A stretch of DNA of 64,000 nt from Alcaligenaceae bacterium (GCA_013416455.1 JACCES010000004.1:326078-390077), one strand, 5' to 3'. Numbered from the stretch's first letter, positions 11,227 to 22,040 are shown. Translations and numbers: made by a program. The notes: a model not told the origin generated them from the sequence alone.

Positions 11227-12030
11227 TCAGAGCCGCAGGCCCAGATGGCTTTCCAGCGATTGCTCGACCGGAATCGATGGCAGCCCGAATCCCGCGGGAT
11301 ACTCGGCCCGCGCCAGATACAGCCCGGCCGCCTGAAAGGTGGGCGGCGCGAGGCGCCGGTCGCGCTGCGCCAGAAGCCCGCTCATCGCTTCCGGCTCGCA
11401 ACCGCCCTTGCCCACTTCCACGAGGGCGCCCATGAGATTGCGCACCATATGGTGAAGAAAGGCATTCGCCTTGAAGGTAAAGATGAAAAAGTCGCCGGCC
11501 TGCCTGATGTCCAGCCGTTCCAGGCGGCGCACCGGACTGGCGGCCTGGCATTCCGAGGAACGGAAGGCGCTGAAATCATGCTCGCCCACCAGCCGGGCGG
11601 CCGCCTGCCGCATGCTCCGCAGCGCGAGCGGGCGATGGATCCAGCCCGCCTTGCCCCGCAGGATGGGGCTGGCGACCCGGTGAGACCGCAGCAGATAGAC
11701 GTAGGTACGGGAAACAGCGGAAAAACGGGCATGAAAGCTGTCATCGACGGCATGGGCCCATTGCACGCCGATGGACGGTGGCAGCAAGGCATTCAGGCCG
11801 CGCACCCATGATTCCATGCGGCGCTCGACCGTTGTGTCGACATGGACGACTTGTTCCAGCGCATGGACCCCAGTATCCGTCCGGCCGGCGCAAATGGTTG
11901 CGGCCGGCGCGGCCAGAAAGGAAGACAACGCGCTTTCCAGCTGGTCCTGGACAGTACGGCCGCCCGGCTGGGTCTGCCACCCATGCCAGGGCGCGCCGTC
12001 ATACGCCAGGCCCAATGCAATGCGGGGCAT
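11227..12030 (-). CDS. truA: tRNA pseudouridine(38-40) synthase
   Basis: 267 residues. TruA converts uridines 38-40 of the tRNA anticodon stem to pseudouridine. The catalytic Asp lies in the [10 protein letters not shown] motif (about residues 48-57). Other family blocks are [24 protein letters not shown] and [17 protein letters not shown]. The length fits the family. The gene starts 3 nt after fimV and belongs to the leu-asd-fimV-truA block typical of Burkholderiales. Confidence 0.97.
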   Translation of the reverse strand: MPRIALGLAYDGAPWHGWQTQPGGRTVQDQLESALSSFLAAPAATICAGRTDTGVHALEQVVHVDTTVERRMESWVRGLNALLPPSIGVQWAHAVDDSFHARFSAVSRTYVYLLRSHRVASPILRGKAGWIHRPLALRSMRQAAARLVGEHDFSAFRSSECQAASPVRRLERLDIRQAGDFFIFTFKANAFLHHMVRNLMGALVEVGKGGCEPEAMSGLLAQRDRRLAPPTFQAAGLYLARAEYPAGFGLPSIPVEQSLESHLGLRL

Positions 12031-12033
12031 GCT

Positions 12034-14259
12034 TCAGGTGCCGCGGCGACCCGCTGCGCCGCCGGACGGCTGGTCGAGGTCGAGATCGATCTCGCGCAGT
12101 TTCTCGCGCACCATGGCGTCGGAAATGGGACTGTCGCTCTCGAAATCGTCCTGCCCGGCGGCACTGGCCCGCCGCAGCAGCCATACGGCGATCAGCAGAA
12201 TCAGCGCCAGCCCGCCGCCGATGATGGCGACGAGATTCTCGCGCCACCAAGGCGCCTGGCGCACCATCGGCCCCGGCAAAGGCTGGCTGGCGCCGGGCCG
12301 TGCCGCGGCGCCGGGAACAGGCTGGACAGTGCCGGCCGGCGCGACGCCCGTCTGTACCGGCGCGGACGCCGCAGGGGCCCCGGTGGCAGGCACACCCGTG
12401 TCCGCCCGGCCGGCCGTCCCGCCCGCCGCGCCGTTCGTGCCCGCCGCGGTGCCGCCCGGCGTTCCGGGTGCGCCCGGATCGGCCGGACCGGTATCCGCGG
12501 GACGGGTATCCGCGGGGCCGGACCTGGCATCGCCGGGTGCGCCGGCCTCCGCCTGCGTCCCATCGCCATCGACCGCCACTTCCTCTTTTTCGTCGGCCGA
12601 TTCGATCAGGCCGATGGCTTCCTTGATGGCTTCGCTGACACTGCGGGCGCCTTCGAGCGCGGCCTCGGCCGCCACGTGCCCCTGCTTCTGCAAAGCTTCA
12701 TTCAAATGCCGGACATTGTCTTCGAGTTCGATGATGCGCTTGCGGGATTCATCCATGCCCTTGTTCATGGCTGTTTCGTCGTCGGGATCGCCGGCCGCGC
12801 CGGCCCCCGGAGAGGCGCCGCCCGGGGCCGCCGCAGCGCCCGGTTCGACGCCGTTGCCCGTGGACGCCTCGGAGGAAGAAGCGCTACTTGCGGACGGACC
12901 GGATGAAGGCCCAGCCGCCGAAGACGCGGCGGCAAGAGATGCGCCGGCCGAATGGGAATCCGCCCCGGGACCACCCGCCGCCGGGCCATCGGCTGAAGAC
13001 GCGCCCGGAACGGCAGACATAGCCAGCGAAGACCCCGCCCCCGCCGGTGCGGACGGATCGGAGGACGCAATGCCGCCGTGTTCCTGCCCCGAAGATCCGG
13101 AGTTTCCGGCTGGGGAGGTGGCGGAGGCCCCCGCCCCGCCAGGCGCACCCGTGGCGCCGGAGGGCACACCCGTGAAGGCGGTGCCGCCGGACGAGCTGTC
13201 AGCGGCCCCGCTGCCCGACGCCCCGCCATGAACGGCGGAGCCGTTCGCGGCGGCCGCGGCCTGCCCATCCTGGCCATTCAGGCGGGCGGCCGAGGTCCCT
13301 GATTTCCCGATCGCCGCCCCGTTGGCCCCGGGGCCGCCGGACAGCCGCAGGCGGTCGCCGCTCTGGACGGCGGGCGGCGATGCGTCTTGCGCCGCGACGG
13401 CGGTTTGGGAGACGCTTCCCTGTGCGGCGGCATCCGCCGCGGACAGCGCCGCGACATCGGCCGTGCCGCTGCGTTGGCGATAACGGGCAAAGGCCTGGGC
13501 ATGCTGCTGGAATATGCGGCGCGCTTCGCGATCGGACAGTGCCGTCAAGGCATCCATGCCGGGCATCACGAGCGTTGCCCCGGCCTTCACGAGGTTGACG
13601 TTGTCTTCGATGAAGGCCTGCGGGTTGGCGCGCTGCAGGGCGATCATCATCTGGTAGACCGTAACGCCCTGAACCTCATTGCGCTGCGCAATGGCGAACA
13701 TGTTGTCGCCCCGCCGCACGGGTATCTGCCTGCCGGCCAGGTCATGGCCATCGGGCGAGCCGCGGCCGTCGATGGCACGCGCATTGCGGGAGCCTTCGGC
13801 GGCGGGCCGCTGTATGGCAATCTGATCGCCATGCGCCAGCAGGCTGACCTGATAGCGCTGCTGACCCGATGTACTGCCGACATCGAGCAGGATATCGACG
13901 ATGGGCTGGTCGAAGGCCTGTTCGGAACGCAGCTGTATGACCTTGACGTCGGCACGATAGCCGTCGAGCAGCATCAGCCGCATGGAATCGAGCGCCACGG
14001 GCGGGGTCATCCCCGCTTCCCGCCACGCGCCGGCCGGCGCGGGCACCGCCCGCAGACTGCCGATTTCCTGCTGCGTGAGCTGCGTAACGGGGATTTCGAC
14101 ATGCAGCGGCTGGCCCAGCGCGGACACGACGCGCGAATGCCCCAATGTCGCGGCTTGGGCGGCTGAAATGGCTGCTGATGCCGCAATCAGGGCTCCGATC
14201 AGATACTTAGCTTTGGAGGCCAGGACGGCCGGACCGGAACCACAATGCGACATCAGCAT
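12034..14259 (-). CDS. fimV: FimV/HubP-family polar landmark protein
   Basis: About 741 residues. After an N-terminal signal-type segment (hydrophobic stretch ending in Ala-Gln-Ala-Ala) comes the FimV N-terminal domain (TLGHSRVVSALGQPLHVEIPV), then a LysM-like peptidoglycan-binding region (PVRRGDNMFAIAQRN). A long Ala/Gly/Pro/Ser-rich low-complexity stretch, a coiled coil (about residues 490-530) and a single membrane helix (LVAIIGGGLALILLIAVWLL) follow, with a short acidic cytoplasmic tail. FimV proteins organise the cell pole and type IV pilus functions. A TTG at 14265 is an alternative start; GGTGAG inside the asd 3' end fits the ATG at 14259. The usual C-terminal TPR part is missing or very short. 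Confidence 0.92.
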   Translation of the reverse strand: MLMSHCGSGPAVLASKAKYLIGALIAASAAISAAQAATLGHSRVVSALGQPLHVEIPVTQLTQQEIGSLRAVPAPAGAWREAGMTPPVALDSMRLMLLDGYRADVKVIQLRSEQAFDQPIVDILLDVGSTSGQQRYQVSLLAHGDQIAIQRPAAEGSRNARAIDGRGSPDGHDLAGRQIPVRRGDNMFAIAQRNEVQGVTVYQMMIALQRANPQAFIEDNVNLVKAGATLVMPGMDALTALSDREARRIFQQHAQAFARYRQRSGTADVAALSAADAAAQGSVSQTAVAAQDASPPAVQSGDRLRLSGGPGANGAAIGKSGTSAARLNGQDGQAAAAANGSAVHGGASGSGAADSSSGGTAFTGVPSGATGAPGGAGASATSPAGNSGSSGQEHGGIASSDPSAPAGAGSSLAMSAVPGASSADGPAAGGPGADSHSAGASLAAASSAAGPSSGPSASSASSSEASTGNGVEPGAAAAPGGASPGAGAAGDPDDETAMNKGMDESRKRIIELEDNVRHLNEALQKQGHVAAEAALEGARSVSEAIKEAIGLIESADEKEEVAVDGDGTQAEAGAPGDARSGPADTRPADTGPADPGAPGTPGGTAAGTNGAAGGTAGRADTGVPATGAPAASAPVQTGVAPAGTVQPVPGAAARPGASQPLPGPMVRQAPWWRENLVAIIGGGLALILLIAVWLLRRASAAGQDDFESDSPISDAMVREKLREIDLDLDQPSGGAAGRRGT

Positions 14260-14261
14260 GA

Positions 14262-15392
14262 TCAAAGCTCACCAAGGGCTATACGCAACATACGGCGCAA
14301 CGGTTCCGCCGCCCCCCAGAGAAGCTGGTCGCCGACCGTGAACGCGCTGAGATATTCGGACCCCATGGACAGCTTGCGTAACCGCCCCACGGGAATATTG
14401 AGCGTACCGGTGACTGCAACAGGCGTCAAATCCCGCATGGTGGCTTCACGTTCGTTGGGCACGACTTTTGCCCACTGCGAACCCTCTCGGAGGATGTCCG
14501 AGATTTCGTCGAGCGGCACATCGCGCTTCAGCTTGATGGTAAGCGCCTGGCTGTGGCAGCGCATGGCGCCGATGCGCACGCACAGGCCGTCGACGGGAAT
14601 CGGTTTGCTGCCAAAGGCTTCGCCGCGCCCGAGGATCTTGTTGGTCTCGGCTTCGGCCTTCCATTCCTCGCGCGAAACGCCGTTGCCCAGGTCTTTGTCG
14701 ATCCAGGGAATCAGGTTGCCGCCCAGGGGAACGCCGAAATGGTCGGTCGGCAGAGAGGCATCCTTTTGTGTTGTAAGAACACCACGATCGATTTCGAGAA
14801 TGGCCGAAGCCGGGTCATCGAGCAGACCCTTGACCGATGCGTTGAGCAGGCCGAACTGGGTAAGCAGTTCGCGCATGTGCTGTGCCCCGCCGCCCGAAGC
14901 GGCCTGGTAGGTCATGCTGGTCATCCATTCGATCAGATCCTGGCGGAACAGCCCGGACAGCCCCATCAGCATGCAGCTGACCGTGCAGTTGCCGCCGACG
15001 AAATCCTTGACACCGCGCGCCAGCGCGGCATCGATCACGCCGCGATTGACGGGATCGAGCACGATGACGGAGTGATCGGCCATGCGCAGCGTGCTGGCCG
15101 CGTCGATCCAGATGCCGTCCCAGCCCGCCTCGCGCAATTTGGGATAGACGGCCGAGGTGTAGTCGCCGCCCTGCGCCGTCACGATGATGGGCAGCTTCTT
15201 CAACGCCCCGATGTCGTAGGCATCCTGCAAGGGGCCGGCGCCATCGGCCCACCTGGGCGCCGGACCACCGGCATTGCTGGTGGAAAAGAACACCGGCTGG
15301 AACAGGGAAAAATCGTTTTCGTCGAGCATGCGCTGCATGAGGACGGAACCGACCATGCCACGCCAGCCGACCAGACCCACTACTTGGCTCAT
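14262..15392 (-). CDS. asd: Aspartate-semialdehyde dehydrogenase
   Basis: 376 residues. Asd makes L-aspartate-4-semialdehyde from aspartyl phosphate with NADPH, the branch point to lysine/DAP, threonine and methionine. The N terminus has the Rossmann motif [18 protein letters not shown], and the catalytic Cys lies in [13 protein letters not shown] (about residue 135). Length and the RXXS-like and [13 protein letters not shown] segments match the gram-negative enzyme. It sits between leuB and fimV; the gap to fimV is 2 nt. Confidence 0.97.
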   Translation of the reverse strand: MSQVVGLVGWRGMVGSVLMQRMLDENDFSLFQPVFFSTSNAGGPAPRWADGAGPLQDAYDIGALKKLPIIVTAQGGDYTSAVYPKLREAGWDGIWIDAASTLRMADHSVIVLDPVNRGVIDAALARGVKDFVGGNCTVSCMLMGLSGLFRQDLIEWMTSMTYQAASGGGAQHMRELLTQFGLLNASVKGLLDDPASAILEIDRGVLTTQKDASLPTDHFGVPLGGNLIPWIDKDLGNGVSREEWKAEAETNKILGRGEAFGSKPIPVDGLCVRIGAMRCHSQALTIKLKRDVPLDEISDILREGSQWAKVVPNEREATMRDLTPVAVTGTLNIPVGRLRKLSMGSEYLSAFTVGDQLLWGAAEPLRRMLRIALGEL

Positions 15393-15440
15393 GATGCTGT
15401 CGCCTGAAAGAAATGAAAATGCAAAGGTTAAACAAGCATT

Positions 15441-16517
15441 TTATGACAACGCGCGCAATACGGCGTCGCCCATTTCAGCCGTGCCCACCCTCCGGGTGCC
15501 TTCTTCGTGGATATCCGCCGTGCGCAGGCCCTGTTCCAGCACGTTCTGGACGGCGGCCTCGATGCGTTGCGCCTGCTCGGGCAGGTTCAGTGAATAGCGC
15601 AGCAGCATGGCGGCGGACAAGATCGTTGCCAGCGGGTTGGCCACGTCCTTGCCCGCGATGTCCGGCGCTGAACCATGGCTGGGCTCGTACAGGCCCTGGT
15701 TCGATGCATTGAGCGAAGCCGAGGGCAGCATGCCGATGGACCCGGTGAGCATGGCCGCTTCGTCGGACAGGATGTCGCCGAAGAGATTGCCGGTCACGAT
15801 CACATCGAATGCCTTGGGCGCGCGCACCAGCTGCATGGCGGCGTTATCGACGTACATATGCGAGAGTTCGATGTCCGGGTATTCGCGCGCCACGTCGATG
15901 ACGATATCGCGCCAGAACTGCGAGGTTTCCAGCACATTGGCCTTGTCGACGCTGCACAGCCGGCCTTGGCGCTTGGCGGCCGCCTGGAAGGCGACATGCG
16001 CAATGCGGCGGATCTCGGATTCGGCATAATGCATGGTGTCGAAGCCCTGGCGCTCGCCCTTGAACGGGCCCTCGGCCACCACGCGTTCGCCGCGCGGCTG
16101 GCCGAAATAGATGTCGCCCGTCAGTTCGCGCACGATCAGGATATCCAGCCCGGCGACGATCTCGGGCTTCAGAGACGAAGCATTCGCCAGCTGCGGGTAC
16201 AGGATGGCCGGCCGCAGATTGGCGAACAGGCCCAGCGCCTTGCGCAGACCCAGGATGGCCTGTTCGGGGCGCAGTTCGCGCGCCAGCTGGTCATACTTCC
16301 AGTCGCCCACCGCCCCGAACAGAATCGCATCGGATTCCTGGGCAAGCTTCAGGGTTTCCGGCGGCAGCGGATGCCCGTGCAGATCGTAGGCGGCGCCACC
16401 GACCGGGGCCGTGTTCATTTCCAGATCGAGTCCGAGAGCACCGAGTACGCGCAATGCCTGCTCGATGATCTCGGGCCCGATTCCGTCGCCGGAAAGTATG
16501 GCAATTTTCTTCGTCAT
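15441..16517 (-). CDS. leuB: 3-isopropylmalate dehydrogenase
   Basis: 358 residues. LeuB oxidatively decarboxylates 3-isopropylmalate in leucine synthesis with NAD+. The start [14 protein letters not shown], the [10 protein letters not shown] substrate loop, the catalytic Tyr in [12 protein letters not shown] and the metal/NAD site [23 protein letters not shown] are all present. AGGAA lies 5 nt upstream of the ATG. It follows leuC-leuD after a 207-nt gap that holds a strong hairpin. Confidence 0.98.
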   Translation of the reverse strand: MTKKIAILSGDGIGPEIIEQALRVLGALGLDLEMNTAPVGGAAYDLHGHPLPPETLKLAQESDAILFGAVGDWKYDQLARELRPEQAILGLRKALGLFANLRPAILYPQLANASSLKPEIVAGLDILIVRELTGDIYFGQPRGERVVAEGPFKGERQGFDTMHYAESEIRRIAHVAFQAAAKRQGRLCSVDKANVLETSQFWRDIVIDVAREYPDIELSHMYVDNAAMQLVRAPKAFDVIVTGNLFGDILSDEAAMLTGSIGMLPSASLNASNQGLYEPSHGSAPDIAGKDVANPLATILSAAMLLRYSLNLPEQAQRIEAAVQNVLEQGLRTADIHEEGTRRVGTAEMGDAVLRALS

Positions 16518-16641
16518 GGAAGTTCCTGTAATGATGGTTTTGTGCGAAGCAGGCTGTCCGGGGCGCAGCCCTCTTCGGCGATTTTTTTGGATAGCGCATC
16601 CTGCCGGGCGAGAGGCCCGCCGTCAAGCGCCGGGCCGGAGC

Positions 16642-16673
16642 GAAGAACTCCGGCCAGCCGGCCGGAGTTCTTC
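16642..16673. other. Perfect 14-bp inverted repeat in the leuD-leuB gap
   Basis: Stem arms 16642-16655 and 16660-16673 (starting GAAGAACTCCGGCC) are perfectly complementary around a 4-nt loop. No T-run follows on either strand, so it is not a textbook terminator. It may be a processing or partial-termination site that sets different expression of leuCD and leuB. Confidence 0.55.
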
Positions 16674-16724
16674 ATGCCGCGGCGTGCGGGCCGCGCGGTA
16701 AGCCGGGCCCGCGCCCGCGCCCGG

Positions 16725-17375
16725 TCAGACTTGCGGTTCCACCGCCAGCCAGGGGTGGCTGGCCAGCCGCTGTGATTCGAATTCCTTGATTTTGTCGGCC
16801 TTTTCCAGGGTCAGCCCGATATCGTCCAGCCCGTTCAGCAGGCAGTGCTTGCGGAACGGGTCGACATTGAAGGGCAGCTCATTGCCATCCGGCTTGACGA
16901 CCACCTGCCTTTCCAGATCGACTTCCAGCTGATAGCCGGGGTTGGCTTCGACTTCTTCGAACAGGCGCGAAACCTCGGCCTCGGGAAGGATGATCGGCAG
17001 CAGGCCGTTCTTGAAGCTGTTGTTGAAGAAAATGTCGGCGTAGGACGGCGCGATGATGGCGCGGAAGCCGTACTGGCTCAGCGCCCAGGGCGCATGCTCG
17101 CGGCTGGAACCGCAGCCGAAGTTCTCGCGCGCGAGCAGGATGGACGCCCCCTGGTAGCGCGGCTGGTTCAGCACGAAATCGGGGTTCAGCGGCCGCTTGC
17201 TGTTGTCCATGCCCGGCTCGCCGTGATCGAGATAGCGCAGCTCATCGAACAGGTTGGGGCCGAAGCCCGTGCGCTTGATCGACTTCAGGAACTGCTTGGG
17301 AATGATCAGGTCGGTGTCGACGTTGGCGCGATCCAGGGGAGCGGCCAGGCCCTTGTGTATGGTGAATGCTTGCAT
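16725..17375 (-). CDS. leuD: 3-isopropylmalate dehydratase small subunit
   Basis: 216 residues. LeuD is the small (swivel) subunit that with LeuC isomerises 2- to 3-isopropylmalate. Family blocks include [18 protein letters not shown] near the N terminus and [21 protein letters not shown], the substrate-binding [10 protein letters not shown] motif. The gene begins 9 nt after leuC ends, with GGAAGA in front of the ATG, so leuCD are cotranscribed. Confidence 0.98.
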   Translation of the reverse strand: MQAFTIHKGLAAPLDRANVDTDLIIPKQFLKSIKRTGFGPNLFDELRYLDHGEPGMDNSKRPLNPDFVLNQPRYQGASILLARENFGCGSSREHAPWALSQYGFRAIIAPSYADIFFNNSFKNGLLPIILPEAEVSRLFEEVEANPGYQLEVDLERQVVVKPDGNELPFNVDPFRKHCLLNGLDDIGLTLEKADKIKEFESQRLASHPWLAVEPQV

Positions 17376-17384
17376 GGGGTCTTC

Positions 17385-18788
17385 CTATCCGAAATGGCGT
17401 ACATCGACGAAGTGGCCGGCAACCGCCGCAGCGGCGGCCATGGCCGGGCTGACCAGATGGGTGCGCCCGCCCTGCCCCTGCCTGCCCTCGAAATTGCGGT
17501 TCGAGGTGGAGGCACAGCGTTCGCCCGGTTCCAGCCGGTCGGCATTCATGGCCAGGCACATCGAGCATCCCGGTTCGCGCCATTCGAAGCCGGCGTCCAG
17601 GAAGATCTTGTCCAGCCCTTCCTGCTCGGCCTGCTGTTTGACCAGACCCGAACCCGGAACCACCATGGCCTGCTTCACCGTCGAGGCGACCCGGCGCCCG
17701 CGCACGACGTCAGCGGCGGAACGCAGATCCTCGATACGGGAATTCGTACAGGAACCGATGAATACCTTATCGATGGAAATCTCGGAAATCGGAGTGTCCG
17801 GTTCCAACCCCATGTACTTCAGCGCGCGCAGCATGCCGCCGCGGCGCACTTCGTCGCTTTCGTTGGCGGGGTTGGGCACGCGGTCGTTGACGGACAGCAC
17901 CATTTCCGGCGAAGTGCCCCAGCTCACCTGTGGTTCCACGTCGGCCGCATCGATCTCGACCACCCGGTCGAAATGGGCGCCTTCGTCGGAATGCAGGGTC
18001 TTCCAGTATTCCACCGCCTGATCCCAGGCCGCCCCGGTGGGCGCATAGGGGCGCCCGCGGAAATACTCGATGGTCTTGTCGTCAACGGCCACCATGCCTG
18101 AACGGGCGCCGGCTTCGATCGACATATTGCATACGGTCATGCGGCCTTCGACAGACAGCGAACGGATGGCGCCGCCCCCGAATTCGATGGCGCAGCCCGT
18201 GCCGCCGGCCGTGCCGATGCGGCCGATGATGTGCAGGACGAGGTCTTTGGCGGTGCAGCCTTGCGGCAGTTCGCCTTCCACCTTGATGAGCAGGTTCTTG
18301 GCCTTCTTCATGAGCAGCGTCTGGGTGGCCAGGACGTGCTCGACCTCGGAGGTACCGATGCCGAAGGCCAGCGCGCCGACCGCGCCGTGCGTGCTGGTAT
18401 GGGAATCGCCGCAGACCACGGTCATGCCGGGCAGCGTGGCGCCTTGCTCGGGGCCGATGACGTGCACGATGCCCTGGCGCAGGTCATTCATGCGGAATTC
18501 GGTGATGCCGTATTTCTCACAGTTCTCATCGAGCGTGTCGACCTGCAGTTTCGAGACCGGATCGCTGATGCCCGCCGCGCGGCCCTCGGTCGGGACGTTG
18601 TGGTCCGCAACCGCCAGGTTGGCGCTGACGCGCCACGGCAGGCGGCCGGCCATGGCCAGCCCTTCGAAAGCTTGCGGGCTCGTGACTTCGTGCACGAGAT
18701 GCCGGTCGATATACAGCAGACAGGTGCCGTCGGGTTCCTGGTGCACCACATGGGCGGACCAGAGTTTGTCGTACAGGGTTTGTGGCAT
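17385..18788 (-). CDS. leuC: 3-isopropylmalate dehydratase large subunit
   Basis: 467 residues, an aconitase-type [4Fe-4S] enzyme. Cluster Cys residues lie in [14 protein letters not shown] and in GCSMCLAMN, the pattern Cys...Cys-x2-Cys of Leu[31 protein letters not shown] is the substrate/cluster region. The start at 18788 ([10 protein letters not shown]) matches the usual LeuC N terminus; an in-frame ATG at 18836 would add 16 unlikely residues. It is the first gene of the leu block on this strand. Confidence 0.98.
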   Translation of the reverse strand: MPQTLYDKLWSAHVVHQEPDGTCLLYIDRHLVHEVTSPQAFEGLAMAGRLPWRVSANLAVADHNVPTEGRAAGISDPVSKLQVDTLDENCEKYGITEFRMNDLRQGIVHVIGPEQGATLPGMTVVCGDSHTSTHGAVGALAFGIGTSEVEHVLATQTLLMKKAKNLLIKVEGELPQGCTAKDLVLHIIGRIGTAGGTGCAIEFGGGAIRSLSVEGRMTVCNMSIEAGARSGMVAVDDKTIEYFRGRPYAPTGAAWDQAVEYWKTLHSDEGAHFDRVVEIDAADVEPQVSWGTSPEMVLSVNDRVPNPANESDEVRRGGMLRALKYMGLEPDTPISEISIDKVFIGSCTNSRIEDLRSAADVVRGRRVASTVKQAMVVPGSGLVKQQAEQEGLDKIFLDAGFEWREPGCSMCLAMNADRLEPGERCASTSNRNFEGRQGQGGRTHLVSPAMAAAAAVAGHFVDVRHFG

Positions 18789-18834
18789 ATCGTTCTCGTT
18801 CCTGGAATCTGGGCTGACGGGAACACCCGGGTGC

Positions 18835-18861
18835 AATTCACCGCCTTCCGGGTGGTGAATT
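18835..18861. promoter_or_regulatory. Inverted repeat in the leuC leader
   Basis: AATTCACC (18835-18842) and GGTGAATT (18854-18861) form an 8-bp stem about 50 nt upstream of the leuC start. The position in the 5' untranslated region fits an operator or leader structure for the leucine genes. No leader peptide was identified. Confidence 0.4.
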
Positions 18862-19051
18862 CCATTATGCCACTGCAGCTACCCAGCACAAGACCAGCAT
18901 ATATACTGGTATGTATAGTGCCAGGATAATGGTTTAACTGTGCATTCCCTGAAGGTCATTCCGGCCTTGTCCAGAATGACGGACGGCCTGTCCGTTTCCG
19001 TCGCGATCACCGGGTTGGCGATCTGAACGCGACAGGCCGGTGGTCTCACGA

Positions 19052-20017
19052 CTACAGCTGGATGCCTTCCAGCACATCCTTCCACACGTCGTTCTGTTCT
19101 TCCAGGGCTTTGCTGAAATCGTCCAGACCGATGGATTCCGGAACAGACCCCATGGCGCGGAACGTTTCCCCGACTTCCGGATCCTTCACTGCGACCGCCA
19201 TTGCATCATTCAGCCTGGCAGCCACTTCGGCCGGCGTCCCTTTGGGCAGGAACAGACCGAACCACGATTCCATGTGGAACTGCGGGAAGCCCATTTCCGA
19301 AATAGGCGTCGCCTCGGGCAGCGCTTCCTGGGCGGAGTCCGACGTCACACCCAGCACACGCACTTGCTTGCTGTCGATGAAGGGCTTGGCCGCCGCAACG
19401 GTTTCAAAAATCATGTCGATATGGCCGCCCAGCAGGTCGGTAATGGCCGCGGCGCCGCCTTTGTAAGGGACTTCCGTCAGTTTGATGTCGGCGATCCGCT
19501 CCAGGAGCTTGCCGGACAGGAATTGCGACGTGCCCGTCCCGGCCGTGCCGTAGGTCAATTTGCCCGGTGTGGCCTTCGAAGTTTCGATGATGTCCCCGAG
19601 CGATTTCAGTTCATTGTCCGAACGGACGATAAGAGCGTTGCCGTATTTCGAGAACAGAGTGACGGGGACGAAATCCTTCGCGGCGTCGTACGGCAGCGAT
19701 TTGTAGATCAGCGGGTTCACCACGTTGATCGTAGTGTTGCCCAGCAGAACGGTATAGCCATCGGGCTGGGCATCCTTCACGAAGGCGGCTCCCACGATAC
19801 CCGACACGCCCGGCTTGTTCTGCACTATGACAGGCACCTTCAACTCTTTGGACAGTTTTTCCGCCATCAAGCGACCGGTACTGTCAGCCGCGCCACCCGC
19901 ATTGAACGGAACCACCAGTGTGATGGGCTTGGACGGATAAGCTTGAGCATGGGCCGCCCCGGCCACAAGCATCATTGCCCCGACGCCAACCAACAGTTTC
20001 TTTGCCGCAATATTCAT
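19052..20017 (-). CDS. Bug-family (tripartite tricarboxylate-type) periplasmic binding protein
   Basis: 321 residues with a Sec signal peptide ending Ala-His-Ala-Gln (about residue 25), then the TctC/Bug family start AYPSKPITLVVPFNAGGAADSTGR, TVLLGNTTINVVNPLIYKSLPYDAAKDFVPV and FLPKGTPAEVAARLNDAMA. It binds a small organic acid or related solute in the periplasm. The tctA/tctB membrane genes are absent nearby, which is usual for Bug proteins in Alcaligenaceae. As last gene of the operon running down from 24151, it likely supplies or senses the substrate handled by the dehydrogenases and aldolase. Confidence 0.93.
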   Translation of the reverse strand: MNIAAKKLLVGVGAMMLVAGAAHAQAYPSKPITLVVPFNAGGAADSTGRLMAEKLSKELKVPVIVQNKPGVSGIVGAAFVKDAQPDGYTVLLGNTTINVVNPLIYKSLPYDAAKDFVPVTLFSKYGNALIVRSDNELKSLGDIIETSKATPGKLTYGTAGTGTSQFLSGKLLERIADIKLTEVPYKGGAAAITDLLGGHIDMIFETVAAAKPFIDSKQVRVLGVTSDSAQEALPEATPISEMGFPQFHMESWFGLFLPKGTPAEVAARLNDAMAVAVKDPEVGETFRAMGSVPESIGLDDFSKALEEQNDVWKDVLEGIQL

Positions 20018-20049
20018 TTCATGGTCTCCATGCAAGTAAAAACGATGAT

Positions 20050-20844
20050 TCAGTAAGCTTCGCCGCCCGGCCGTGTCTTCCGTCCGCGGATTTTTTCCAG
20101 TTGCAGCAGGCAATTGCTTTTAAGAATGCCCGCGTCGTTGCCGGGCGTGACGAGCTGAAAACCTTGTTCCAGGCGCTGGCTCGCCATCTCGCCATCGGCG
20201 CAGAAGATCCCCGTTGCCAGGCCTCTGGCTCGTGCCGCCGCCCGTATGGTTTCTATGATTTCGGCAACCCTCCCCTCGGGAAAGGATCCCGGACCCTCGC
20301 CGTAGGACAGGCTCAGATCATTCGGTCCGACATAGACTCCGTCGATGCCTTTTACATCCAGGATTGCATCCAGGTTTTCGACCGCTGCCCGCGATTCGAT
20401 CATGACGAAAACGAGGATTTCATCGTTGGCATGCTGGAAATAATCGGATCCGCCATACAGCAAACCTCGCGCGGGGCCGAAAGACCGCGATCCTTGCGGC
20501 GGATACTTGCATGCCGCCACGACTTTTCTGGCTATCTCCGCGTCATCGACCTGCGGACAAATGACGCCGTATGCCCCCGCATCGAGCAAATGCATGATTT
20601 CCACGGGATCGCTGCCGCTGGGGCGCACCAACGGAGTGGCCGGTGTAGTGGAAATCGCCTGAAGCATGGGCACGGCTTGGCTGAAATCAATCATGCCGTG
20701 CTGCAGATCCACGGTGACCGCGTCAAACCCGCAGCTGGCCACCAGCTCGGAGCTGTACGATGAGGGGATGGACAACCAGGCGTTGACCGCCTGGGAGGTT
20801 TCCAGCAATTTTTTCAAGCCATTCTTTCTCATTTTTTCATCCAT
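20050..20844 (-). CDS. HpcH/HpaI-type class II aldolase
   Basis: 264 residues. The fold is marked by FDAVTVDLQHGMIDFSQAV, the metal-site segment IMHLLDAGAYGVICPQVDDAEIARKVV, FVMIESRAAVENLDAIL (metal-binding Glu) and DGVYVGPNDLSLSYG (metal-binding Asp). Family members cleave 4-hydroxy-2-oxoacids to pyruvate plus an aldehyde. In this operon it likely acts after the two dehydrogenases. Starts at 20844 and 20832 (MRKNG) are both possible. Confidence 0.9.
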   Translation of the reverse strand: MDEKMRKNGLKKLLETSQAVNAWLSIPSSYSSELVASCGFDAVTVDLQHGMIDFSQAVPMLQAISTTPATPLVRPSGSDPVEIMHLLDAGAYGVICPQVDDAEIARKVVAACKYPPQGSRSFGPARGLLYGGSDYFQHANDEILVFVMIESRAAVENLDAILDVKGIDGVYVGPNDLSLSYGEGPGSFPEGRVAEIIETIRAAARARGLATGIFCADGEMASQRLEQGFQLVTPGNDAGILKSNCLLQLEKIRGRKTRPGGEAY

Positions 20845-20920
20845 ATGATTTGAGCCGCCGGAAGCGCCGCGAAGAAAGCGGCATGCACAGCGGCTTGCTC
20901 TCGGTGATTGTCGGTCTGCG

Positions 20921-21997
20921 TCAGCGCGGCGCGGCGGACTCCGCTTTCGTCGCTTTTCGAGTCGTGGCGCGATGCACCACAGTAACCGGCGTAGTGACAT
21001 GGCCGGCTCCCATCCGGACCCCTGAAGAGATCCGCTCCAGCAATATCGACACGGTCGCCTGGGTCATCAAATCGGCGTTCTGTTCGATCGTGGTGAGCTG
21101 ATAACCGCCCCAGGCCGCCTGAGGCACATTATCGAAACCGACCACCTGGACATCCTCGGGCACGGCCAGGCCCAATTCATTGCGCAACGCATCCAGGACG
21201 GCGAATGCCATATGGTCATTGCCGACGAAAAGCGCATCCGGCTTTTCGTCCCGGCTGAACAGTTCCCGGGTGACCGCCGCCGCGGCTTCGAAGTCGTACT
21301 GACCCGTTCCGCGCACGAACAACGGGCGGCCATGGCGGGCCAGTTCATCGACAAAGCCGCGCTCCCGCTCCTGGGAAGTGGAGGAATCCTCCAGCCCCGC
21401 GATGAATCCGATCCGTTCGGCGCCGCTCTGCAGCAACAACCTCGCCGCCAGGCGCCCCCCTTCCACGTTGTCGGAAACGACGGTGCTGACATCCTTCACC
21501 GCCGATACTCGGTTGAACAGCACGACCGGTATGCTCGCGGCATGGCAATGAGCCGCCAGCGAGGACGACAGCATCGCGCTGGCGAGCACGATGCCATCGA
21601 CCTGGTATTGAAGGATGTCCAGCAGCAGGCTGTCGATGTCATCGTCCGTGGCGGCGGCATCATTGCTGATGAACAGAAGGAGGTGATATCCATGCGCCTG
21701 CAATGACTGCGACAGCTTTTCAATGATGGTGGGATAAAACTGATTCTGAAGATAGGAAACCACCACGGCGATGATTCTGGATTTCCGCGTGGACAGCGTC
21801 CGGGCAATGGCGTTGGGCCGATAGCCAAGTTTCCGGGCGGCTTCCAGCACGCGCGCGCGAGTCTTTTCCGCCACGCTCGCGCCCGGCGTGAAAGTGCGGC
21901 TCACGGCTGAAGTGCTCACACCGGCCAGCCTGGCGACCTCGACCAGCGTCACGGCCGTGGAGGGCGGACCGCCGCGGGGTTTCTGCGTCTCCATCAT
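20921..21997 (-). CDS. LacI-family transcriptional regulator
   Basis: About 358 residues. The N-terminal helix-turn-helix is TLVEVARLAGVSTSAVSRTF, followed by the hinge helix region (RPNAIARTLSTRKS) and a periplasmic-binding-protein-like effector domain. It lies inside the operon it probably controls. Two perfect GCAAGCGCTTGC-core palindromes upstream of the first gene are the expected type of LacI-family operator. A GTG at 22006 is an alternative start. Confidence 0.94.
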   Translation of the reverse strand: MMETQKPRGGPPSTAVTLVEVARLAGVSTSAVSRTFTPGASVAEKTRARVLEAARKLGYRPNAIARTLSTRKSRIIAVVVSYLQNQFYPTIIEKLSQSLQAHGYHLLLFISNDAAATDDDIDSLLLDILQYQVDGIVLASAMLSSSLAAHCHAASIPVVLFNRVSAVKDVSTVVSDNVEGGRLAARLLLQSGAERIGFIAGLEDSSTSQERERGFVDELARHGRPLFVRGTGQYDFEAAAAVTRELFSRDEKPDALFVGNDHMAFAVLDALRNELGLAVPEDVQVVGFDNVPQAAWGGYQLTTIEQNADLMTQATVSILLERISSGVRMGAGHVTTPVTVVHRATTRKATKAESAAPR

Positions 21998-22040
21998 CTG
22001 TTCCACTGGGAAAACGCGCTCGTCTCAGTATGGAACCCCT

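Noticed and set aside
11771..13231. A 486-codon plus-strand frame through truA/fimV
   Set aside because: Pro/Ala/Ser-rich shadow of the fimV low-complexity region; the minus strand carries both intact genes.
18979..18995. A hairpin ACGGAC/GTCCGT followed by TTT as terminator
   Set aside because: The T-run is short, and no plus-strand gene ends there. On the minus strand there is no T-run.
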